This document shows positions 1 through 9,227 of a stretch of 64,000 nt of DNA, piece after piece. Origin of the DNA: Bacteroidota bacterium (GTDB lineage: Bacteria > Bacteroidota > Bacteroidia > B-17B0 > Aurantibacillaceae). The first letter of the stretch is position 1. Each line of letters opens with the position of its first letter. The stretch spans positions 1 through 64,000 of the forward strand of contig JACPOC010000028.1 of the NCBI GenBank assembly GCA_016185125.1, written 5' to 3'. Below the pieces are notes generated by a model. That model saw nothing but the letters and a program-made list of their open reading frames with translations. It was not told the origin of the DNA and made no database searches. The translations under genes and the position numbers were made by a program.

Positions 1-144
1 AATAAAATTTATATATTTGTGTACGGAAAAGAAAACCTGAGAAGACAGTGGTTGCTTTGCGACCCTGTTTTCAAAGGAAATAATTTAATTTTAACGACGA
101 AATATTCTTTCTAGGGTTCTTTATTAATCATAGGAGGATTATCA

Positions 145-1428
145 GTGTCTTACCAAAATGTGGGGGGTTGTTATTTAAAAATGAAAAACTATAAACCCGC
201 CGAAATTTATACAAGAAAGGCGCTTGATCTTTCAATACAATTAAGAAATCGGGAACAGATGATGGAGAGTTACGTGAACCTTTCTTCTATTTATGAAGCT
301 ATGGGAAATACCGAAAAAGCCTTAGTAAATTACAAGCTGTATCATGCTACAAGTGATACCATTACTATAAGTAAATACGAACAATCAACACTTGAACTTG
401 AAGAACGATTTCAATCAGCAAAATCACAAAAAGAAATAGAACTTCTTTCCAATCTTAATACTTTAAAAACAAAAGAAAACAATACGCAAAAGAATGTGAT
501 AAAAAAAAACCGGATAATAATTATTTGCGGTATTCTGTTAACTATCATCATTGCTTTTTTAGCATTTTTGTTTTATAAAAACTTCAGGAAAACTCAAAAG
601 CTTAACGAATTGCTTACCAACAAAAACGAATTGATCGAGTATCAGAAAAAAGATATTCTCGACAGCATTTTATATGCCAGAAGAATTCAGAATTCAATTT
701 TGCCGCAGGAACAAGAACTTAAAAGAATTCTGCCAAAACATTTTATTATTTATAAACCGAGAAACATTGTTAGCGGCGATTTTTATTGGCTCAATTTGGT
801 AAAAAGTAATTCGCTTTCGCATAAAAATGTTTCGATTTTTGCCATTTGTGATTGCACCGGTCATGGAGTGCCCGGAGCTTTTATGAGTTTGATAAGTTAC
901 ACTTTATTAAATCAAGTAATTAAAGATCCGGAAACTAATAATACAGGCGCAGTATTAAATTATCTAGCAAAAGAATTACCTGTTGCTTTAAAGTCAGAAG
1001 GAAATTCAAGTGATTTGCGCGATGGTTTGGATATTGCGGTGGGCGCTATTGATTATCAAAGTTTAACTTTCGAATGCTCCATGGCTCACATTCCTGTTTA
1101 CATTTGCAACGGAAAAGAATTAAGAGTAATAAAGCCTGATAAACAATCTATTAGTGCCAACAACTATAACAATCAATTTAAATTTAATATAAAAACTGAA
1201 CAGCTTCAAAAAGGGGATCGCATTTATGTTTCCACGGATGGTTTTGCCGATCAGTTTGGCGGCCCCGAAGGTAAAAAATTAAAAAGTAAAGAACTCAAAA
1301 AAATACTTCTGCAAACTCATTACATGCCCCTTCACGAACAAAAAATAAAACTTGAAAGTTTATTTGATTCATGGAAAGCAAACCTTGAGCAGGTGGATGA
1401 CGTTACCTTGATAGGTATAGAAGTTTAA
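145..1428 (+). CDS. TPR / membrane / SpoIIE-type serine phosphatase, apparently missing its N-terminus
   Basis: PP2C-like (SpoIIE family) phosphatase that would dephosphorylate a serine on a partner-switching or other regulatory protein. Residues 1-80 hold about two TPR motifs, 85-120 a coiled coil, about 124-144 one membrane helix, and about 165-427 the SpoIIE domain with GDFYW, CDCTGHGVPGAFMS and STDGFADQFGG. The GTG start at 145 is doubtful. The frame is open back to a TAG at 112-114 and the upstream residues still read like a TPR helix; the AGGAGG before the GTG is part of that coding sequence. Relatives usually carry a signal peptide and several more TPRs, so about 200 residues seem lost. 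Positions 1-111 encode nothing TPR-like in any frame. The gene may be a 5'-truncated remnant. It ends 2 bp from the convergent SRPBCC gene. Confidence 0.8.
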   Translation: MSYQNVGGCYLKMKNYKPAEIYTRKALDLSIQLRNREQMMESYVNLSSIYEAMGNTEKALVNYKLYHATSDTITISKYEQSTLELEERFQSAKSQKEIELLSNLNTLKTKENNTQKNVIKKNRIIIICGILLTIIIAFLAFLFYKNFRKTQKLNELLTNKNELIEYQKKDILDSILYARRIQNSILPQEQELKRILPKHFIIYKPRNIVSGDFYWLNLVKSNSLSHKNVSIFAICDCTGHGVPGAFMSLISYTLLNQVIKDPETNNTGAVLNYLAKELPVALKSEGNSSDLRDGLDIAVGAIDYQSLTFECSMAHIPVYICNGKELRVIKPDKQSISANNYNNQFKFNIKTEQLQKGDRIYVSTDGFADQFGGPEGKKLKSKELKKILLQTHYMPLHEQKIKLESLFDSWKANLEQVDDVTLIGIEV

Positions 1429-1430
1429 AC

Positions 1431-1844
1431 TTAATTTAATTGCAACTCGGATAGTTTTAATGACATGGTGTTAACCAAATTGGTTAAAGGTTTTTGAGCC
1501 ATGCTTTTTATAAAGGGGTTAAGATCTCCCATCAATTCCACTTTACATTCTCCCTTTCCTGCAGGCGTTTCGTTAAACAATACTTTTAAATCAAAATTAA
1601 ATTTAGAAAGGCCTTCGCTGGTGAACATAATAAACTCGTGCGGATTTTTTTCAACCATTTTTATGGTCATGGGTGTTATTCCTTTTATATTGAATGAGCA
1701 TTCATTTTCCGTGTATTTAAAATCTTCAATCTTATCGTGCGGCAAAATAGAATCAAAATTTTTAAAATCACCAATAAATTCAAATAATTTTTTTATCGAG
1801 GAAACTGTATTGTTTGTTTCGCTTGTAATTGTAAAAGATCCCAT
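1431..1844 (-). CDS. SRPBCC (START/Bet v1-like) family protein
   Basis: A 137-residue single-domain protein with the helix-grip pattern: an N-terminal strand, an early helix pair with the motif FIGDFKNFDSILP, several strands, and a long C-terminal helix (about 112-135) that would close a hydrophobic pocket. No catalytic residues can be assigned. It starts 55 bp downstream of pyrE on the same strand and is probably cotranscribed with it, but this does not reveal the ligand. Members of this fold bind lipids or small hydrophobic ligands, or act as cyclases; the function here is unknown. Confidence 0.75.
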   Translation of the reverse strand: MGSFTITSETNNTVSSIKKLFEFIGDFKNFDSILPHDKIEDFKYTENECSFNIKGITPMTIKMVEKNPHEFIMFTSEGLSKFNFDLKVLFNETPAGKGECKVELMGDLNPFIKSMAQKPLTNLVNTMSLKLSELQLN

Positions 1845-1899
1845 AAAGAGTAAAAGTTAATTGAATGGATATATTAAAAAAACATACCTGATAATAATT

Positions 1900-2553
1900 T
1901 TATTTAACTAAAGAACCTGTCCACTCAGATGGATTGGCGCGCCATTGCTTAAGGCTTTCAATATCCTTTTCGTTAATATATTCTTTTTCAAAAGCTTTTT
2001 TGATAAGAACTTCGTAATTAGTTAAAGGTTTTACAATACACTTCGCTTTTTTAAAATTTCGCTCGGCTTCATCAAAACCATATGAAAAAATGGCCGTCAT
2101 GCCTTTTACAATGCAGCCTTTTTCGCGCAATACTTCTACCGCTTTTAAACTGCTTCCTCCTGTGCTTATAAGATCTTCAATTACTACCACGCTTTGACCG
2201 CTTTCAATTTCACCCTCAATCATGTTGGTTAGCCCATGTTTTTTCGCCTCGCTTCTCACATAAACAAAAGGTAATCCCATTTCCTGAGCAACCAATACGC
2301 CAATGGCAATGCCACCAGTGGCAACTCCTGCAATTACATCGGGCTTGCCAAAATGCTTATTTATATTTTCAACAAATTGCATACGAATGTAAGTTCTTAT
2401 TTGTGGATGTGACAAAGTTTTACGGTTATCGCAATAAATTGGGGACTTCCATCCGCTTGCCCAAATAAAAGGATTTTCAGGTTGTAATTTTATAGCTTTT
2501 ATTTGTAACAAAAATTCAGCAACTTTGGAAGCCGGATCATCAAATGCAGTCAT
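1900..2553 (-). CDS. pyrE: Orotate phosphoribosyltransferase
   Basis: Cytosolic pyrimidine-synthesis enzyme that converts orotate and PRPP to orotidine 5'-phosphate. The 217 residues match the usual family length. The type I PRTase PRPP-binding signature VVVIEDLISTGGSS lies at about 122-135, and the catalytic-loop region around 98-108 has the RSEAKKHG sequence typical of OPRTases. The ATG at 2553 is supported by a Bacteroidota -7 box ending only 4 nt upstream, so the mRNA may be leaderless. It probably forms an operon with the SRPBCC gene downstream and is divergent from the Nudix gene. Confidence 0.95.
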   Translation of the reverse strand: MTAFDDPASKVAEFLLQIKAIKLQPENPFIWASGWKSPIYCDNRKTLSHPQIRTYIRMQFVENINKHFGKPDVIAGVATGGIAIGVLVAQEMGLPFVYVRSEAKKHGLTNMIEGEIESGQSVVVIEDLISTGGSSLKAVEVLREKGCIVKGMTAIFSYGFDEAERNFKKAKCIVKPLTNYEVLIKKAFEKEYINEKDIESLKQWRANPSEWTGSLVK

Positions 2554-2557
2554 ACTA

Positions 2558-2565
2558 CAAATTTA
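2558..2565 (-). promoter_or_regulatory. Promoter -7 box of pyrE
   Basis: On the minus strand this reads TAAATTTG, an exact match to the Bacteroidota -7 consensus TAnnTTTG. It ends 4 nt before the pyrE ATG. A TTG lies 22 nt further upstream (2588-2590) as a possible -33 element. Transcription would begin at or near the A of the start codon. Confidence 0.6.
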
Positions 2566-2596
2566 TGCTTAGTTTGACTTAAAAAGGCAAGATATT

Positions 2597-3235
2597 ATGA
2601 ACAAAAAAATATATTTCAATCACAAATTCATTGAGTTTACAGAAGAAATTTCGCAAGAAACCCAAAATCAGCAAATTACATATATTAAAGAATTTTCAGA
2701 AGAAAAGTTAAAGGTTGTTGTAAAAGATCTTTTAAGCGAACTTTTAGAAAATATAAGCGATATAATTGGCTATAACACGCACATTTCTAATTATGAAATG
2801 GTTTTGAATTACTTAAAAAATAAATTTCAGTATATAGAAGCCGGCGGAGGTTTTATAAAAAAAAATAGCGACTATTTATTTATTTACAGGCACAATAAGT
2901 GGGATCTTCCGAAAGGAAAACTTGAAAAGAAAGAAACTATTGAACAATGCGCGGTGCGTGAATGCGAAGAAGAATGTGGTGTAAAAAATTTAAAGATCAA
3001 AAGCCCTTTAAGCTCAACCTATCATGTGTACAAATACAAAGATGGATTTGCTTTAAAACAAACTTATTGGTTTTTTATGACCACCGACTTTGATAAAGCG
3101 TTGAAGCCGCAAACCAAAGAAAAAATAACTGAAGTAAAATGGTTTAATAAAGAACAGATTAGTGAAATTGTTTTTCCCAACAGTTATTTAACCATTAAAG
3201 ATGTTGTTAACGAAGCTTTTGAGAAGGCTTTTTAA
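2597..3235 (+). CDS. Nudix hydrolase
   Basis: Hydrolyses a nucleoside diphosphate linked to another moiety; the substrate is not predictable. The complete Nudix box (G-x5-E-x7-RE-x2-EE-x-G-V) is at residues 107-129, with the metal-binding RECEEE core. The roughly 75 residues before the domain are predicted helical and have no recognisable domain; the usual Nudix fold alone is about 130-150 residues. It is divergent from pyrE, with 43 bp between the start codons, and nearly abuts the convergent hrpB. This is a two-part NUDIX type frequent in Bacteroidota. Confidence 0.88.
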   Translation: MNKKIYFNHKFIEFTEEISQETQNQQITYIKEFSEEKLKVVVKDLLSELLENISDIIGYNTHISNYEMVLNYLKNKFQYIEAGGGFIKKNSDYLFIYRHNKWDLPKGKLEKKETIEQCAVRECEEECGVKNLKIKSPLSSTYHVYKYKDGFALKQTYWFFMTTDFDKALKPQTKEKITEVKWFNKEQISEIVFPNSYLTIKDVVNEAFEKAF

Positions 3236-3243
3236 TCATTTTA

Positions 3244-5727
3244 TTACTTTTTACTGCTTTTACCTTTTGCCACTGCCGGTGCAGTCCACGGGTCTTCGGG
3301 CCATGAATGTTTTGGGTAACGACGCTTTAATTCATTTCTAACTTCGAAATACATATTGTTCCAAAAACTTTTTAAATCGGAAGTTACCTGAACAGGTTTG
3401 TAGCCCGGAGATAATAGATGCATCACCAATTTAATTTTTTTTCGGTTAATAACAGGCGTATCACTTAAGCCGAAAACTTCCTGCAATCTTACAGATAAAA
3501 CTGGCGTGGCTCCATTAGAAAAATACCCAATGCTTATTTTAGAACCGCTGGGTACTTCAATCCTTTGCGGAGCTAATTCGTTTAAGGCTTGCTGCTTTTC
3601 CCATGAAAGAAAATTATATAAACAATCGGCCAGATTAATTCGCTTAAGATCGTCGGGCTTCTTTACGTCTTTCAAATAAGGTCCAAGCCATTCTTTATTA
3701 ATATTTAATAGTTCCTGTGTACTAACGGTTGGCCATTGTTCTTCAGGATTCCATTTTTGCAAACTTAATATGCGATTTTGAAGTTGTTCCATCGCTTCAT
3801 TAAAATCCAAGAGATTTTCACCTTCATTTTTAATAGCTATTGAAATAGTTTCAACAACCTTTTCTTCATTGGGCTTATGCAAGGGCTTTGATTGCAGAAC
3901 TATATTTCCAATTTTCAATTCTTTTATTGTTATTAATCCTCCCTTGCGTGTGTCCCAAATAATAACTTCAGTTTCTTTTACCATTGGCATAAGGTCTTTT
4001 GGATTTAGCGGTGCAGCTAAAAATATTTTTCCCATACCTTCCCGCAAATCCATGTGCGCAATTGCAAGCCATGCTTCATGCGCCAAATCATCCTTGTGCG
4101 AAGTCATTGCCATCTTACCATTAGCTAATTGGTACTGCGCGTTGTTACCTGGTTTGGCGGAAGCAATACGCTCCGGATACGCATAGGCCAATAGCAATCC
4201 AGTTTCATAAACATCCACCGGCCCATTGTCAATTTCTATATTCAGCAGTTTGCGATAAGAAGCCGCCACTTTTTCAATACGCAGAAAACGCCCGATAGAA
4301 TTATTTTTTCTTGCCCTGCGCAAGGCTTCAATTCTTAAATTAATATCTATGCCTGATTCTCTCGGCAAAGGATCTCGTTCTTCTAATACGGCCGCGATAT
4401 CAGTAGAGAGTTGTATGCTTTTACTTTCGTTTGCCATCAATAACATGTGTGCTATACGAGGATGACAGGCCAGGCGATGAATTTTTTTACCATGCTCAGT
4501 TATTTTTTCATTGATAATCGCTTCTAATTGAACTAACGTTTCACAGGCTTGTATTATTGAATTTTTTGGAGGAGGATTTAACCAGGTTAATTGCTGAATA
4601 TCGTTTACACCCCATAGCGCCATATCAAGAACAAGGGATGTAAGATCTGCTTCTAAAATTTCGGGGATCCTGTGCGCTGCTAATCGTTCGTGTGTAGCAA
4701 TAGTCCACATTCGGTAACATACACCGCTGTTCAACCGACCTGCCCTACCCGCCCGCTGATCGGCAGAGTCTTTTGAAATACGAGAAGTTTCAAGCCGTGA
4801 TAATCCATATTTCTGATCAAAACGCGAAGTGCGCCCAAAGCCTGAGTCTACAACAATACGTACGCCTTCAATAGTTAAACTTGTTTCTGCAATAGAGGTG
4901 GCAAGTACAATTTTTCGTATACCATTTTTATCGGGCATTACAGCCCGAATTTGATCCGGCGGAGGAAGTTGTCCGTATAAAGGATGTATTGAAAAGTTGG
5001 GGAACTGCACTTTTAAAATTTCTTCGCATCTTTTTATTTCACCTTCGCCCGGTAAAAATACAAGTAAATCTCCTTCATGTTCTTTAATTGCCATGCTAAC
5101 GGTTCGCGTTGTTAGCTCGGGTAAAAGACTTTCATCGGCATCTTCTGTATAAATAATTTCAACAGGATATTGTTTGCCTTTACTTTCAACAACCTTACAA
5201 TTTAAAAGTGAAGTTAACTGAGGCATGTTGAGTGTGGCGCTCATAATCATGATGCGTAAATCCGGTCTTAACACTTGTTGTGCTTCACGGCATAAAGCCA
5301 AGGCTAAGTCTGCATGCAAACTTCTTTCATGAAATTCATCAAAAATAATAAGTCCAAAATCTTCTAAGGCATTATCGCTATGAAGCATTCGGGTAAGAAT
5401 CCCCTCTGTAACAACTTCAATTTTAGTTTTATTACTCACCTTGTTCTCAAAACGAATCCGGTAACCGATTGTTTCTCCGATAGTATTTCCCCAAAGAGAT
5501 GACATACGTGCCGCAATGGTTTTTACAGCCAGCCGTCTTGGTTCAAGCATAAGAATTTTTTTGTCTTGAAGCCACACTTCTTCTATTAAGGCTAAAGGAA
5601 GCAGAGTACTTTTACCGGCGCCGGGAGGAGCGTTTACAATTAAGGTATTATTGTCTTTTAAGTAATCACGCACTTGTGGAATAATTGCGGTAACAGGAAG
5701 CTTTATTTTAAACGGATTGAAAGACAA
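3244..5727 (-). CDS. hrpB: ATP-dependent RNA helicase HrpB
   Basis: DEAH/RHA-type superfamily 2 helicase. Walker A (NAPPGAGKST, 32-41), the DEFH box (130-133), SATLNM (motif III, about 158) and QRAGRAGR (motif VI, about 325) are all present, followed by the helicase-associated domain and the HrpB-specific C-terminal domain (about 490-820). The 827 residues match HrpB. The first codon is TTG and no better in-frame ATG is visible nearby. HrpB proteins are RNA-dependent NTPases of uncertain cellular role. It is convergent with the Nudix gene. Confidence 0.92.
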   Translation of the reverse strand: MSFNPFKIKLPVTAIIPQVRDYLKDNNTLIVNAPPGAGKSTLLPLALIEEVWLQDKKILMLEPRRLAVKTIAARMSSLWGNTIGETIGYRIRFENKVSNKTKIEVVTEGILTRMLHSDNALEDFGLIIFDEFHERSLHADLALALCREAQQVLRPDLRIMIMSATLNMPQLTSLLNCKVVESKGKQYPVEIIYTEDADESLLPELTTRTVSMAIKEHEGDLLVFLPGEGEIKRCEEILKVQFPNFSIHPLYGQLPPPDQIRAVMPDKNGIRKIVLATSIAETSLTIEGVRIVVDSGFGRTSRFDQKYGLSRLETSRISKDSADQRAGRAGRLNSGVCYRMWTIATHERLAAHRIPEILEADLTSLVLDMALWGVNDIQQLTWLNPPPKNSIIQACETLVQLEAIINEKITEHGKKIHRLACHPRIAHMLLMANESKSIQLSTDIAAVLEERDPLPRESGIDINLRIEALRRARKNNSIGRFLRIEKVAASYRKLLNIEIDNGPVDVYETGLLLAYAYPERIASAKPGNNAQYQLANGKMAMTSHKDDLAHEAWLAIAHMDLREGMGKIFLAAPLNPKDLMPMVKETEVIIWDTRKGGLITIKELKIGNIVLQSKPLHKPNEEKVVETISIAIKNEGENLLDFNEAMEQLQNRILSLQKWNPEEQWPTVSTQELLNINKEWLGPYLKDVKKPDDLKRINLADCLYNFLSWEKQQALNELAPQRIEVPSGSKISIGYFSNGATPVLSVRLQEVFGLSDTPVINRKKIKLVMHLLSPGYKPVQVTSDLKSFWNNMYFEVRNELKRRYPKHSWPEDPWTAPAVAKGKSSKK

Positions 5728-5826
5728 TATTTTAATTTTAGAATGGAATGTAAAATTAAAAAAATAAAAGGCTTACAAATAAATTATATTTTTTAGCAAA
5801 AAATACTAGATGGAACAGAGATTTTT

Positions 5827-7407
5827 TTATCGAATAATCAGCTTACCTTTTCCGATTTTTCCGTCAACTGATCTTTTTATTAAAAGATAAACACCAGGAT
5901 TTATTTCATTTAACAACATTGTATAATAATTTCCGGAAATTAATTCGTGTTCGTTTACTCTGCATAATCTGCCTGTAAAATCATAAAGATAAAAAGCGGC
6001 GTAATCAAAAGATTGGTTTTTATCATTGTAAATATTTACATAATTATCGGCGGGGTTAGGAAAAAGCTCAAGATCATACACACCTGTTTGTTCACTAGAG
6101 CAATTGTAATCCCATCCTTTCAGTTGATCTACAGCCCATTTACGCTGCGAATTAATGAAGGGATAAAGGCCGGGATAATTAACGCGTAGCGCATAACCAG
6201 AACGCGTTAAAGAAACAACATCTTCATTGGTTTGGGTAAGCGATTTTTTAAAAGATTCATACGAATTATACCGATAAGGATCGTTTTTATAAATCGTATC
6301 AATCAATTGATGATGATCTAAAATAAATTTACCTAAATGGTTAAGAGTAAAATTTGTTTGAATCAAATCACAAACATTATTTAAATATTCATCTTTGTAT
6401 TCCTGAATTTCAAAAATGCGTTTTAAAAGCGGACGTTTATCAAATTTATTTGTTGGAACTAAATAACCGGTTAGTAAATCAGTACCACTTAAAAGTTTAA
6501 TATCCTGAAATGTTTCATTTAAATCCCAGGGAATCCATCTGTACTTTCCATCCGGATGTTCATATAATTGAAAATTATTGCCACCGCCCCAGTAGCTATC
6601 CCAGCTTCTAATACACTTTTCTATTGCCAAAATTTTAAGATAACTATGGATGTCAAATTTATTCTCAAAGTATGGCTTAAAGGTGTCGGTATAATTATAA
6701 TTAAGTTGGTTGATAAAGCTTATGAATGAGTACCAATTATCCAAAGTTTCATTGGTGGTTAACTTTAATCCTTGATCTTTATAGGCGGCACTTTCGGAGC
6801 CTTGCCAGGTTAGGGGAACATTTGCGCCTCTGTCTGTTTTAAATAAATTACCGTTATTTTGTGTACTTCCATATTTAAATTTTAAAAAAGTTTTATCTAC
6901 ATTTTCAATTACCAGATACAATCCAATATATTCTGCATTCACCCAAACTTTAGTGTACGAAGTTCGGGAAGCAGGAACTCCGGCGTCGCGAAAAAGTTTT
7001 AAACTGATTACATCATGAAGCAAGGATGGATCGTTAGTAAAGTTATTGAGATTAAGTTTTTTTAAACCATCCAGTGTTTGATTGGTAAATTCATCAAATG
7101 AAATTTTAAGTGGTTTCTTTTTTCCAAAATTTGTAAGGGTATTAGATGAATTTCCTTTTTCTCTAAATCCGCAATTGTTCAAAACGCTTCCATCAAAAAT
7201 CACATTGCACTTACGGTATATTTCGGGGTAGAGTTCGGGTTTTGTAAAGTGGAGTTTAAAATCATTTTCAAGGGTATCAAACCAATTTGGAAGTTCAGTT
7301 TCTATTATCAAAGAATGAATAGTTGTATCATTAAATACATTATTACCGGTTTGGCCAAAAAAGCCAATTTTAAGAAATACAATTATAAAACTTATTTTTA
7401 TTTTCAT
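5827..7407 (-). CDS. CotH kinase family protein with T9SS sorting domain
   Basis: Secreted protein: signal peptide at 1-18, a CotH domain at about 60-400, and a C-terminal T9SS domain (about 445-526, beginning LELFPNPADNYVNIY and ending in a KLIIR-like tail). CotH proteins have an atypical protein-kinase fold; the bacterial spore-coat members phosphorylate coat proteins. Recognisable CotH segments include YIGLYLVIENVDKTF and YRWIPWDLNETFQD, the latter supplying the metal-binding D/N. It probably acts on the cell surface. Its ATG directly follows the stop codon of the upstream lipoprotein gene (TAAATG), which implies translational coupling. Confidence 0.85.
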   Translation of the reverse strand: MKIKISFIIVFLKIGFFGQTGNNVFNDTTIHSLIIETELPNWFDTLENDFKLHFTKPELYPEIYRKCNVIFDGSVLNNCGFREKGNSSNTLTNFGKKKPLKISFDEFTNQTLDGLKKLNLNNFTNDPSLLHDVISLKLFRDAGVPASRTSYTKVWVNAEYIGLYLVIENVDKTFLKFKYGSTQNNGNLFKTDRGANVPLTWQGSESAAYKDQGLKLTTNETLDNWYSFISFINQLNYNYTDTFKPYFENKFDIHSYLKILAIEKCIRSWDSYWGGGNNFQLYEHPDGKYRWIPWDLNETFQDIKLLSGTDLLTGYLVPTNKFDKRPLLKRIFEIQEYKDEYLNNVCDLIQTNFTLNHLGKFILDHHQLIDTIYKNDPYRYNSYESFKKSLTQTNEDVVSLTRSGYALRVNYPGLYPFINSQRKWAVDQLKGWDYNCSSEQTGVYDLELFPNPADNYVNIYNDKNQSFDYAAFYLYDFTGRLCRVNEHELISGNYYTMLLNEINPGVYLLIKRSVDGKIGKGKLIIR

Positions 7408-8169
7408 TTAAGGTAATAGGTGTTCAGAATTTAAAATGTCATAATATCTTTTAAAGTTCCGTTTAAGATAGACTACTCCAATAGTTGCATTAATTCCGGC
7501 TTTATTGTTTTTATTTGCAATATTAAACTGCAGTCCTATTTTAAAGTGAAATCGCAACTGCTCATTTATTTTTTTTTCAATTCCGGCAAAGGGTTCCAGA
7601 GTTAATTGGGAGCCATTGTTGCGTTGCGCGTTCATCAAATTAATTTCTGTTCCAGCAAAAAAAGCGTTGCTACTAAGGTATGAACCTGTGGAAAGGTACT
7701 TTTGATAACCTAATCCGAATTTGTTTACTGAATAAGGCTTTGAAGGGAGAGCAATAATCTGAAAATAAAATAATCTTTTGGAACGCAATGCAAGCCCGCC
7801 CTTAAACTGAAAGCCTATACTTTCAGCAGTTTTGGCCTCATTTTTAAATACTGAAAAATAAGGAGATTTAAAGTATCCAAAATCCGCGCTTATCCATAAG
7901 GATTTAAATTTTTTACCCTGTACCGAATGCACGTTTGCCCATGGAATAAAAAGAACAGATTCATCTATTTTTTGAAGTTTTATTTTTGCGGAATCACATT
8001 GTAATAGTGTTCCCGTTTGAGAATTTCCGTCTTTTAAAACAACTTCATCGGTGATATTTTTTCTATAATTTACGCAACCGCTTATTCCTGTTAAAACGGC
8101 AACTACAAAAAAAAATAATTTTCCTTTGCCCGGAAGGCGAATGTTTTGATTTTGATAAAAGAAAATCAT
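7408..8169 (-). CDS. Hypothetical lipoprotein with beta-rich, barrel-like C-terminus
   Basis: No named family recognised. A hydrophobic signal (about 17-31) ends in the lipobox ISGC, predicting a lipidated cysteine near residue 32. Residues 40-90 form a small beta domain that resembles domains starting with a VVLKDGNSQTGTL-like strand (an SH3-like or 'translocate' type fold). Residues 90-240 have alternating aromatic/hydrophobic strands like an outer-membrane barrel (YFKSPYFSVF, LFYFQIIALP). The stop is directly followed by the ATG of the CotH gene, so the two products probably work together at the envelope. Function unknown. Confidence 0.7.
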   Translation of the reverse strand: MIFFYQNQNIRLPGKGKLFFFVVAVLTGISGCVNYRKNITDEVVLKDGNSQTGTLLQCDSAKIKLQKIDESVLFIPWANVHSVQGKKFKSLWISADFGYFKSPYFSVFKNEAKTAESIGFQFKGGLALRSKRLFYFQIIALPSKPYSVNKFGLGYQKYLSTGSYLSSNAFFAGTEINLMNAQRNNGSQLTLEPFAGIEKKINEQLRFHFKIGLQFNIANKNNKAGINATIGVVYLKRNFKRYYDILNSEHLLP

Positions 8170-8250
8170 TTTATTAAATTACAAAATTTTAAGCCTTGTT
8201 GAAGGATAAAAATTATTTTAACAATTTATTCAACTCAAACACTTAATCGG

Positions 8251-9135
8251 TTATTTTTCAATGATCATAATCTCAACTCTCCTGTTCGCCTGCTCTTCTT
8301 GGGGGGTAGCTTCAAGAGGAAATTTGGGTTTTGAGTGCCCAAACCCTTTGTAGGATAATCTTTTTTCACTAATTCCTTTGCTGATTAAATACTCATAAAT
8401 AGCACGAGCTCTGTTTTCTGAAAGTTTACGCTCACGGGTATCATAATCCAAACCATCTTCTTCACCATCCGTACAGCAAACATGCCCCTGAATTTCAATC
8501 TTCAGTTTTTTATTTACTTCAAGAGTTTTTAAAAGTTTTTCTAAAATTGGCGTAGAATTTTTAGTTATAAAATGTCTTCCCGGTTCAAAATTTAAACCTT
8601 CAACCGCCAGGCTTTCTCCTAAAGACAGATCCTCAATGTTTTTTTTCGTTTGTTTTGACTTTACAACTTCTTTCGGCTTTATGTCTTTTTTGTCAGTATC
8701 AGCTTCGGTTTTTCGGTTAGATTCAATGGCGCCAACTCCTTCTATAAAAACATCAACCCGCCTTTGATAATATTCACCTGCTTTTAAGTTATTATCAGAA
8801 GAAAATTTTTCGCCCTCGCCTGTGCAAGAGATAAAATTCATTAAACCGTTTACGTTTTTTGATTGAAGATAATCCCTTACTGCATTCGCGCGATTTTGCG
8901 AAAGTGTAATGTTATAATTATTAGTATGAAGAAAATCGGCATAGCCTGTTATTTTGATTTTAACGGGCTTTCCCTTAATTGCATTTAACAAAGAGTCGAG
9001 TCGTTTTGAATTAGCCGCACAACTTACTTCATTTATTTTATAAAATAATTGTAAAGTATCAAAAAAAACTTTTGATTGCGCTGAAAGCAAAATGCCTGAA
9101 AAAATAATAAGAATAACTAAAACTCGCTTATTCAT
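8251..9135 (-). CDS. Protein with two OmpA-like peptidoglycan-binding domains
   Basis: Signal peptide at 1-21 (ends ILLSAQ), then two OmpA-type domains at about 25-135 and 175-294 joined by a Lys-rich linker (about 136-168). Each carries the peptidoglycan-binding pattern: TGYADF...LSQNRANAVRDYL in the first, and IQGHVC...LSENRARAIYEYL with RRVEIMI in the second. A duplicated OmpA domain without a barrel suggests a periplasmic wall-anchoring or scaffold protein. The insertion CCTDGEEDG in the second domain occurs in many Bacteroidota OmpA domains. It is monocistronic between the APC permease terminator and the lipoprotein gene. Confidence 0.85.
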   Translation of the reverse strand: MNKRVLVILIIFSGILLSAQSKVFFDTLQLFYKINEVSCAANSKRLDSLLNAIKGKPVKIKITGYADFLHTNNYNITLSQNRANAVRDYLQSKNVNGLMNFISCTGEGEKFSSDNNLKAGEYYQRRVDVFIEGVGAIESNRKTEADTDKKDIKPKEVVKSKQTKKNIEDLSLGESLAVEGLNFEPGRHFITKNSTPILEKLLKTLEVNKKLKIEIQGHVCCTDGEEDGLDYDTRERKLSENRARAIYEYLISKGISEKRLSYKGFGHSKPKFPLEATPQEEQANRRVEIMIIEK

Positions 9136-9178
9136 CCTGTAAAGATAAAAATTATATAATTATTATTGCTGCAAAATA

Positions 9179-9204
9179 AAAAGACCGCCTCACAGCAGTC
9201 TTTT
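9179..9204 (-). terminator. Rho-independent terminator of the APC permease gene
   Basis: Inverted repeat: AAAAGAC plus GC pairs with GC plus GTCTTTT, interrupted by one opposed C/A, with a 6-nt loop. Read on the minus strand it is followed by TATTTT. It lies 24 bp past the permease stop codon, before the OmpA gene. Confidence 0.7.
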
Positions 9205-9227
9205 AAAAACATTATCTTACAAATGGT

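Noticed and set aside
131-145. AGGAGG Shine-Dalgarno before GTG at 145.
   Set aside because: The sequence is in frame with the upstream TPR-like residues, and Bacteroidota rarely use such sites.
1501-1860. A 119-codon frame antisense to the SRPBCC gene.
   Set aside because: Shadow frame; the opposite strand encodes the recognisable SRPBCC fold.
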